From Scolanthus callimorphus (taxonomy: Eukaryota > Cnidaria > Anthozoa > Actiniaria > Edwardsiidae), in assembly GCA_033964015.1 (NCBI GenBank), contig CM066913.1:11092953-11156952 (forward strand): DNA of 64,000 nt, in the 5' to 3' direction. Made by a program: the position numbers and the translations under genes. This document shows, piece after piece, positions 54,444 to 64,000 of this stretch (position 1 is its first letter; each line of letters opens with the position of its first letter). Under the pieces are notes generated by a model. The model was not told the DNA's origin. It saw only the letters and a program-made list of their open reading frames with translations, and did no database searches.

Positions 54444-54582
54444 CATTACATGACCGCTTGGAGACACGAATTTTATCTTCTCGTGTTAAAAATTTATCTC
54501 ACTCGTTCGCTGCGCTCACTCGTGAGATAAATTTTCATCACTCGAAGATAAAATTCGTATCTCCGCGCGGCCATGTAATATC
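54444..54582. mobile_element. Hairpin element adjacent to the previous one
   Basis: Arms acatgaccgcttggagacac, then gaattttatcttc, face gaagataaaattcgtatctc, then cgcgcggccatgt. The core tctcactcgttcgctgcgct/actcgtgagat is palindromic too. Confidence 0.75.
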
Positions 54583-54589
54583 CTCTATA

Positions 54590-57500
54590 TATCATCTTAT
54601 GCAAATTGGCATGAAAGGGGAACATTTTTTACCAAACTTTTGAATATAAAAGCGCAGGGGTCGAGGGATAGCAAGCAACGAGTTTCTAAACAGATAATTT
54701 TACTTTGCGTTAACTTCCGGTTCGCGAATGCCTCATTTCGGAAAGGTTTGGAAAGGATGTCGCACTCGTGTTGTCGCAGCAATTAAATAAAAAAAGAAAG
54801 ATTTATTTTACTCTTCATTCTAAATCTGCCAGTTTTCAGAAGGTTCAGTATGGTCAATGAGGCAATAGGTCCTATTTCTTTTAGTCTATAGGTGCCTTTA
54901 ACGATATTAACTGACCAAAGGTCATATACCATATGTCAAGACAGGTCGAGCTGTCCGTACATTGTACTTTAGCAATTTCTTTTCTGACTGACTCTAATGT
55001 TATCGCCATCGTACAACCGCTAAATGAACTTCTTACTCATCTGACACATCCGTTTCTCCATATCCAAGAAAAAAACAAGACTTCTACTTGCCTGAGGGGA
55101 TCTCTCGTGCTTGACACATACACCTATTAACAAATCATCGCGTTCATGCGTCTGGTCACGCCCCGACCGCGACCGCTCATTTGACTCTAGCACAAAATCC
55201 CTCGTCAAAACAGGCACGTGGGAGGTGCATATTAATTGCAATTCTCTTTCTTTCTAAATGTTAGGTTTAAGGCAATATAGAGCTGTTGATAAGTGTTTAT
55301 GCAACATTGGTAGGTATGTGTAGACGTTCTAAAGCGATATTGTGGAGATACCTTCTATTGTTGAGCGATAAGCTAAACGATGTCCCAAAAGCTGAAGGCA
55401 GGAACCAGTCCTTACAAAATATCCTCCCTGTTTTTAATGATCTATACCTAAGTACAGGGATCTTAATTCTTTATGATGTATGGAGTTTTGCTGAGATGCC
55501 CACTCATGAGGTGAAAGAACATTAATGGAGTGCATGCGGTAACTACAATATGGATGGACGGCCAGTCATTAATCATGTAGAGATGTTATACATGTGTCTA
55601 ATGCATGATAAGACAACACCTAATAGCTCAATTTTGTCCAGACTCTAAAGCTTTATGGCCCTGCAATTGCTCTACATTCCAAACCTTCCCTATATATGCT
55701 GTTTGTAGCTAGATATATATTGTAAAAAAGAGTCGTTATTTGGTTTCATTACATCCTGGCTTTATTTACCGCCAAGATTTGCGAGATGGATATAAAAATG
55801 TCCCAATCCACGTATGATACACGTGTTCGTAGAACGTCCTGAGTGCGCATGCCTACAGAGGGTAGTACGGCTTAATCAGCTTATCGATCCTGCCATGACT
55901 GTTTCGGTAGCAGACCGGCTTGAGACACCGTTTATAGGTGTATATTGATCGTTTAACCATCCAGAGTAGCATGGAAACCATTAATGTTCACATGTGTTTC
56001 TTGCATTATGAAACTGCATCACCTAACCACAGTTTGTGATTAATCCCACATGGAAGATTTGTGTCCAATCCTTGATTAGTTTAAACTTAAGCGCGCGTGT
56101 GCCTGTTTACAATGCTTGTAGTCGTATTTACATCAGTGACTATAGGTCATCAATATGAGTGCTGTTTATGATTGGACCTCGTTGAAAGTTTATTACCTAT
56201 TATACATAATAGTGATAATCCAAAATCGTGTGATGCTTAGTAATCGTGCTAGCAGCTTGCAGTAGTAACACCAGGATTAAAGTATGGGTGGCGCGAAATA
56301 CACCAAAATATTACTGACAAACATATTAGATTTGATTGAAAAGATTAGCAAGATGCACATGTAGTAATATGAACACGTATGGAAAAGATGTTTATAGTGC
56401 TCAGGGGTACTTGGTTACAATAAGTTTCAGAGAATGAATATATTCTCGGCGCTTATCTAGGATGCAACTGAAGCTAGTATTTTTCGCACGGGTACTTACA
56501 AATATACTTGATTGCCCGTTCACGCTCAGTTCTTGTTTTGTTGACAATGTAGAATGTGGCTGATAATATACCTTTGATAGTTTAGTATGTTTCGTCTGTT
56601 AATGTCGTTACAAAGCTTATGCTACATTTATCTACTCAGTAATGCACTCGGCTTAACGCCGTGACTCCTCTTTTATACGCTTTCTTTTTATCTCACTTAA
56701 GGAATGTAATCGAGTTTATTCGCTGATAACGAACCCATATTAACTACTTTGTGTTCCCACCCTATGCACCCGCCACACAGCATACTCGAGGTCATGTGTG
56801 CTTCCTTCCTTAGATCTACTACACATCACTCGCATTGAATGCCTATAAAAACATCTACTTCCTCCTACTTTTTCAATATTTAGATTTTAAATTTAGATTC
56901 GCAGATAGCGGGAGACATGTGGTGCAATCTTTTTATAGCTCAATGCGTTTGTTAAAACATCACGAGGATAAAATGGATATTGTTGAACTTATTATGATTT
57001 TCCTCGTCATGAGTTCATGCAAAGTACGATTTTCCTGTGCAATGGCCATGTTAAGAACTACATTATGACGAGAAATGAATGCTGCGCAGAAGAGAGCTGT
57101 GACGTGCCATATATACTGAGACCTTGCCGCTGGCTCGTTGACTTGACACATCGTCTCCAATTGATAGATAGCTATCGCCACGGGAATGGACGCACGATAG
57201 GCGTACATGCAAACAGCTATGGAATATGACTTGATATCCCCCTCTATACCCTACCCGGAAAGCAAAACTCGTCGGGTCAATAGCTACTTCACTAGTTAGG
57301 AATGTGCGATCATGAGAAACTCATTTACACTTGCTTTTTCCCAGCTTTTATTCATTGCCGAGAAAAGATGATTTTGAGGAAATAAATCTTGAAAAACTGA
57401 TTGGGCCTTACGAGAAAATCTCTCGGGAATTAATGGGTATTTGTGGCGGTTAATGCGGAAACTGAATACGTGAAAGACAAGGTCAAGCCATTCATCTCTA

Positions 57501-60500
57501 GTAATATGAGGATTAGTAACGATTATTGAATTGCTGTGTTTATACTATCTAATGCACGTTCAATAATGCTTGCACGTAGTTAATATCATGCTTGTCTGAG
57601 ATGGAGAGGAAATATACACATGAAAATATTATAACAGAGGATTATCATCAAGTCGTTTTTAGCGGGAGATCAGCGAGGATTATCATCAGTTCGTGCGAAA
57701 TAATTACTGCGCCACACAAGCCGATCGGTTGTGCACTCGAATGTAGAAAGCTATTTGGATAGAATAAGAATGGCAACAATTTGTGGATACCAGAATAGGA
57801 GTTCCTGTTCGAGATCCTGTAATCAAGTTTGATTTGGATTTGGCAAAGCCAAAATTTGGTAATAGTTTTAGGATGACGAGTTATTATTGGCTTTCATTTC
57901 AGTGACTTGGAGAGAAATCACAAACAAGTATCAAATGAGACAGAAAGTAGTAAGCCGACCATCTAGAAATAACGCCGCCTTTTGAGAAGAGGAAATGGCT
58001 TTCGTGTTTTGAGGTCGGCGGGAGGGTGAAATTAACAAACTCATCCTCGTAGAGAAGCCCAGTTGCTGTCAAGTCTAAATCCTTGAACAGTAATCGTCCG
58101 AGATCTAGTTGATAGGACTGATTTATCGTCGTAATGCGTTTGCAAGTTGGCGTGCCAATACCATCCGGCGGCATCAGAGGCGTATCTGACGGAACACCTC
58201 ACTCTGCTCGCGCCTCCTGTCGCTAGTACAGTAGAACCGTCATATCTGACTGAGTGATTATTGCTTCGATAGCTGGTAACAAGATAGCAGGGGCGTGGCC
58301 AGACATTTTGGGAGGTACACACGGCATTGTTTTTTTTTTATCTTTTCATTTTCGCTGTGCGTTTATTTTGCATCGTTTTGGCTTCAGATGGTGCGCAGTG
58401 CATACTGACGTACAGGCTAGGGCTACGCGCCTTGGTAGGGAACAAAAAATAGGGTATCTACTGAACTGAAGAACCTTATCCGCTTATAGTAGTGCTGTGC
58501 CGAGGTTATATAACTGAGGTTATATTAGGTTAAAAGTTGGCCTTGTTCCTATGGCCGGGCGTAAGTCCGCGCAAGCTGGTGTTTCACGGGAAAGCTTTAG
58601 AGACGCGATCCATTTCCGACGAGCGAAATGAAAATAGAGTCGTCACTGGCTAAATGGTGCAGAAATTCAGCGGTAGCTTTCATAATTCAAAACTAAAATC
58701 AGTGAAACCCTGATTTGGTGTAAAGGCTTTATTGATATATAAGTCAACTCGCGCCATTCCCGTGTACCAACAAGTAACGCGGCATCACGCTGTCACGGTA
58801 TTGTGTGGCGTCTGTCACGAAACTGTTAAATAACCGGTGATAATATTTTACGACTTAGTAATGTACCATTGATACCGCCCAATTTGACTGAATTGAAACC
58901 CTCAGACCGCAAGCAACAAAACGGTCACGTTTACTCGATTATGCAGCAGTGCGCACGCAAGTTCATTTTACTAGGACAGACAGACAGCATAGCAAACCGA
59001 CACTTCCTGTCTAATATGACCGAATACATGCTGTTCGCGTCACTATGAACTTTTGCCATGTTGTGACCAAGTTCTTGGTTTCCGATCCTGGGAGACGCCT
59101 TGTCAGATTGATTAATAATAACAAATAATCACAGCACTTCCGCTGGGCCCAAACCTACCAGTCAACAATTTCTAGGTTTTGTATAAACAAGCCTTTCGTA
59201 TTTTGACAATCGCACGGAAACTCTCAAAACGCTACAACGAATATTTCTCATTTTGCAGAGCTCATTGGAAAAAGAAAGCTTTGAGTATGCAATGCAAGGA
59301 AAAGCATAGTTAGATGTAGTGGATGGTTTATAATAAGTTCCCAAATCCCGTAAGATCGATAGTTTGTATTTCACAAAGCTAAATGAACCCTTCTAACTAT
59401 TAATATTTGCAGTGCATGCCTTGCTTTCCTATCCATTTGATTGACTCTATTTTGTTGTATTAACTCATGAAATTTTTCTTTTCAACTTTGCGAGTTTTCC
59501 TAGTAACTGCAGTTCGTAAATTAGTGGTTCCTTTAGCCTTAGGGTAACATTTCTTCAGTTTACATTTTTCATTAATATACCCAAGCAAACAACAAAATAT
59601 AGAATAATACGGCATGTTTTTTTTTGTAATGCCCTTGACCAGGGATAGGCACACTCTCAAATGAGTACCAAATGCTCTGCTAGTGCATGCTACTCACCGA
59701 CAAAAAGGTAAACTCCCGTACCATGTTCCGCAGCCCACGACTGCACCTTGCACAAAGACCTCACGGTATTTTGCAAAGGTTTTGTCTGAAACTCTGACCT
59801 TCTTGTTAATTCAAATGCAGTAGGAAATTAAATTACTAACTTGAGTGAAATCTGTGATAGGTTATTTCTTCCTTTCCCCATCCTGTCTCCCGCATAGCTT
59901 AGTCTTTGTTTGTGTAAACGAAAGCAAACTCGCCTTTGTTGGAAGGGACCCCTAGTGCGCTCAAATTATCCACTTGCGCGCCGGAACCCAAATTAAACTC
60001 AGCTCCCCGAGGATTGTGCTCAAAAGATATTCGGGCACCTGTAAATGCTGAACAAATTTTTGCCAACAAAACATTGGAACGTCAACTGGAAGTCAAGGCG
60101 AACACATTATCATGGGTTTTCTGAACAATCTCAGGAATGTCTTAGTGTTACCTCAGTTTGCTTTTCGCTGTTTTTCGTGTTGTTGAATTAAGCAAAATTG
60201 TTTTGATATCGCCTTGCACGCAAGGTTCGCAGAACGTTTCTAGAAAAAAATACGTTCCGGCTTATTCCGAGCGATAGTTTTCTAATAGCTCAATGATTTA
60301 TGTAATTTAGTAATTAGGATCTCATGGAAAATTGACTCATAGAAAACTATAAATCATAACTTTCTTCATTTCTGTTATCTTACTTTCTAAGACGTGAAGG
60401 AGTATATTTTACAGCGAATAGCATCAGCACCGGTGGGACTGAAAAAGAAAATCTAGTCTATTTTCTACCCACATGTTTTATTGACGAACTAAGCGAAGTG

Positions 60501-63110
60501 AAACGACTGAAGCCTAATAATCTCAATCATATTAAATCTCATTTGTACTAGTATTCTTAAATAACCTAGACAATGTGTGGTTAGTGTTGTTTGGAAGTTC
60601 CATATTCTTCTGCTGTACGTTTTTTTATTCTTATTTTCCTAACGCTTTAGAGGCGTTTCCCACTGATCCCAATGCACACGTGAATGGACACGTTGCATAG
60701 TATCTTGTGGGATAGGAGGATTAGTATACAGCAATCACCATAGCTATTCCTTCAGTAACTTTACAAAAACTATGAGACCAAGCGTGAAGCAGTACTTTTC
60801 CGACCAAGTTCAATGGTAGCTCGCAATCACAGATCAACCTGTTCTAACCTGGCGATGACTCTAAACCTGTGTCAATGGCAATCTCACTCATTTGCCTAGC
60901 AGTACCATTCCTGGCTTAGGAACGTTTAGCATCTGAATTCCTGGATGCATCAGAGATCCATATGGCACACGAATAACGTGGGAAGCGGAAAGAGTCTAGT
61001 TTGGTCTAATTTAAGCTGCTGAAGCATTTCCTGGCACCAAGAAGTGACAGCGGTGTATATTCTCACACAGGCCCTCCGTGGGGTCCTTGCATATGTCCAC
61101 AGCGGTACACGCCTCGCACCGATATTCAAGAATGACCACTTAAGCCTGGTACTGTCAACTTTTATCCTCGTTTTCGTACTGATCCACATGCTCACATCAT
61201 TTCTTGGCACCATGAGGCGCAATTGTGCCTGCCAACTTATATAAGTTGCGTCTGGCAATTATTCAACTGTTGTTCAATATTGTACGTTCTCTGAAAAACC
61301 ACACACGGGTGTAACCCTATAAACCTATATATTATTTCACAAAGAGTCGTGCAAGACCTTATCTCCCAAGCATTCCTTTCAAGAAATTCATTGACGTTCG
61401 GAATTTGACAGATTGTCTCGTATGGAAAACACTTGTTGAACCATAGCGGCGTTCATTCTTCATAACAGACTTGCGGGTTTCTGTGTGGCAAGGGATTATA
61501 TATTGTGTTTATTGCAATGATGGTTTGTGGTTTTGTAATAAAAACCGCCGCGAGCAAGGAGGAGTCAATCTATACACTACCCCTGAACCTTAACCCTGCC
61601 CGCCATAGTGATAAATAAGACTTCGTCAAAGGTTTCACTTTTCTCTGCGTAAAATAATTTAAACCCTCGAAATCAAAGCATGTCCTTTCTACACTTCGAT
61701 AGCATTGCCACACAGAAATGTTTTTTTCCAATTCTGATACATTGATTCAAATTTACAGCTTTGTTGATATAAAAAGTCTAGAACGTCCTTCTTGCGTAAA
61801 CATATTCCCAATTTCAGGCAAACCTTCCTCGATATCCACGAAAAAGCTTCTGTCAGAAACTTTTTCACCTAAAGTATCCTCTGTACACATTTGTAAAGGC
61901 AAAGCTTTTCGGGCCCGAGATTTCTTGGACGTTCGAGAAACCGGCCCCATTAATCCAGTAACATTACAAGAGTAACACCTTATCGCCGGAATTGTCTGTG
62001 ATAGGGCTCTTCAGTCTCTTTTAATAAAATGTCCAATCTGACGTGTTTGAGGGATTACTAAAGTTGTCATCGTGCATAAAATCCCCGGTCTGGATAATAG
62101 ATGTTTATTGTCCAGATGCAGGGCAAGATAAGTCAAGTCCGAAGAGCATCAAATAAAATTGGTATTCGCATGGAGGCCAACTTTGATGATATTTTTATAC
62201 AGTCCTATTCACATAGCAAGACGTTGCTGGAAAGAAACTCGATAAAAGATCTGTCTTTTGGGACCCGAGAAAACTCTTCTTTTAAGACCTATACTTAGGG
62301 TTATTTGCCTTCGCGCGTCAGAATGATAAAGTGGGTGTGTTATTTCCTTTTATCCGATTTAGTCGAACAAAATAAACGGAGTCAATGAAACAAAGACTTG
62401 CTAATCCTTAGCTGGATCTTTCATAATTGGAATTATTATTAGTCGCAGATTATTTCCTATTGGAATTTCCTTGTGGATACCTTATTTTGACGTACTCCTA
62501 GTAGCTAGAGAACCTAACTAGACGTTCCGTAGTGGTCTTAGTCTAAAAGTGAGTTCTTACACGCGAGTTCTTGCACGCGACGACGATTTCTGAGATCATT
62601 TTTGTGCATCATACGTGTACAACCTGTTATAAATGTTTATGACCTGGAAATAATAACGCGCCGCGGTCGAACATCCTCGGAAACGATGCGGCCGACCAAT
62701 CACTGACGACCAATATCTAAGCCCGCTAGCGCTTTTGTTTAGTTTTAACGCCGAAAGCATGTCACAACTCAGTTTCCTGGCACACTTGAGAACTGTCTAG
62801 ATTTGGATAATAATGAAAAGTTCTAAATAGTGTGCCTGGCACACAGTTTTGGCTACATTTGGGGCACATTGTTATTGGGTTTCAGCTTTCTTCGGGATTG
62901 TTCCTCGGGAATTGTTTGCTCCTTTTGAACAACTTTAATAATGCGCAGTGCATTTTGTTCCATCATCTTTGTTAATAAATCATTGTCATTAGAAGGAGAA
63001 CAATAAACTACATGTATCTTGCGTTATTAATTCCCTAACTTCACAATACTTTTAAGTACTCTTTTTTCATACTATTCACAATAAAATGTTCGCTATTTTG
63101 CTGCACCAAG
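54590..63110. other. Largely unassigned upstream region
   Basis: I find no complete gene here. Two minus-strand segments could be exons or fossils (57930-58190 and 59698-59740) and are listed separately or under findings. The remainder is AT-rich with short open frames. Confidence 0.4.
57930..58190 (-). CDS. Possible exon or gene fragment, unrecognised
   Basis: An open frame includes QLDLGRLLFKDLDLTATGLL and EFVNFTLPPTSKHESHFLF, which looks more protein-like than its surroundings. A second overlapping frame on the same strand (58041-58322) is also open. No splice site pair or family match settles it. It could be an exon of an unseen gene, a fossil, or chance. Confidence 0.2.
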
Positions 63111-63115
63111 CTTAC

Positions 63116-63203
63116 CTTGCAATGTTACCCCCAGGAATGCCAGTTGTATTCTGCTAATCGTCAACAAGCTGTGAAGGTGAATTCCATATGATCTAAAGAC
63201 AGC
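63116..63203 (-). CDS. Possible internal exon of an upstream minus-strand gene
   Basis: The segment is bounded by a good acceptor (aaatttcag) and a GTAAGC donor. It is open for 29 codons (including YGIHLHSLLTISRIQLAFLG). I do not recognise the product. Its relation to the open frame at 63588-63766 is unclear, because joining the two by the obvious donor would create a stop. Confidence 0.3.
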
Positions 63204-63587
63204 CTGAAATTTAAAAATACAAGAAAAGGGGGATCAGATGCAAAGTCTTTCGACTATCGATTGAGACGGTCCAAAAGTGTGTACGCCTAAGGTATCAGTT
63301 ATAATACTGTACAATAGCTCCTTGCTTTTCTGAAGGTATTACTTTCAGGATGCGATTACAAGTGTAGGAAACCTGTCGTGATGTTTCTAAATTCCTTGAA
63401 CCAAAATACAACAAATTCTAAATTAAGGAGCTTCGCACGTCTAACTGGTCACTTTAAGCAATATTGATAGCTAGTTTCCAGTGACCAGAGTCACACATGG
63501 GTTTGTTTATAGTATCAAATCCGGGTCAGAAATTCACGTACCTCGCCGTAGTGATGTGGTAAATACTCTTAAACTATGATTCTCTTA

Positions 63588-63766
63588 CTACTGTTCTAGC
63601 AGTCTTTCAATCTCCAATGAGTTATCTAGAGGCGGGAATGGTCGCTGAAAGGTCCCACCAATAATGTTGTCAACGAATCCACTTGCGAAAAAAGAGCCGG
63701 ACTGAAGATTTTTGTCGCCAGCGAGTCTTGAGAGAAACTCTTCTAAAGTGATCCTTATGTTATGTA
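63588..63766 (-). CDS. Possible exon (terminal or internal), unrecognised
   Basis: After an acceptor-like ctctag at 63767-63772 the frame reads VHNIRITLEEFLSRLAGDKN and continues to SLEIERLLEQ followed by TAG at 63588-63590. The TAG overlaps a GTAAGA donor, so the segment may be the last exon of a gene beyond the window or an internal exon in another phase. No family was recognised. Confidence 0.3.
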
Positions 63767-64000
63767 CTAGAGAATGACAAGCAATGAAAGAATGGCACTT
63801 ATCAAATAATGAAAACCTCAAACAGCAACTTTTATCCTTTATTCTATTGTTCTGCTACAGTGGGTGTTACATCGGCGGTCGGAAGTAAGCGGACAATTCC
63901 GCTTTTGACGAAAGCGTGACGTCACAGTTAGTGACCACGACCTCAGCTGTAGTACGACTTCTGTTACGAACTCGCACTGTCGCATACCTTTACACTAAAA

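Overview
The window is eukaryotic: coding sequence is cut into many short exons with GT/AG introns, GC is moderate, and introns and flanks are full of hairpin-like DNA transposons. The protein content (a GON-domain ADAMTS protease with a huge thrombospondin array, and an EMI/EGF/sushi/Ig receptor) and the transposon load suggest an early-branching animal. A cnidarian, probably an anthozoan, is my best guess; that is inference, because no species marker is visible.

Two large genes lie head to tail on the minus strand. Gene 1 (about 51.5 to 22.0 kb) encodes a secreted ADAMTS9/ADAMTS20/GON-1-type metalloprotease. In order it has a signal peptide, prodomain with cysteine switch, furin site, zinc protease domain (HELAHVFNVPHD), disintegrin-like module, central TSR, Cys-rich and spacer modules, a very long tail of TSRs (I count 35 in all), and a complete C-terminal GON domain. 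Nearly every tail TSR is a single symmetrical phase-0 exon of about 150 bases.

Gene 2 (about 15.5 to 2.2 kb) encodes a single-pass membrane protein with an architecture I cannot match to a named family. It has a signal peptide, EMI domain, one EGF and six mostly calcium-binding-type EGFs, two sushi (CCP) modules, another EGF, a very long region I do not recognise with coiled-coil-like stretches, two Ig domains, a Cys-rich ephrin-receptor-like (GCC2/GCC3) module, a transmembrane helix, and a tail of about 190 residues with six tyrosine motifs (YTEA, YENL, YDTP, YKEH, YETP, YETM). It looks like an adhesion or matrix receptor signalling through SH2 adaptors. Its gene lies beside a matrix-remodelling protease gene, but a functional link is only a possibility.

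Both genes carry isolated one-base indels that break otherwise perfect modules, mostly single missing bases and several at homopolymers. Exon lengths and splice phases confirm most of them. They look like assembly errors more than decay, but that must be checked against reads.

The rest is accessory DNA: 1-2.2 kb (downstream of gene 2), 15.6-22.0 kb (between the genes), 43.4-49.9 kb (large gene 1 introns) and 51.5-64.0 kb (upstream of gene 1). It holds foldback and MITE-like elements, some nested with visible target-site duplications, a tRNA-derived SINE, a 1.8 kb foldback element with tandem-repeat arms, and short tandem repeats. The last 6 kb holds a few orphan exon-like segments on the minus strand that I could not assign.
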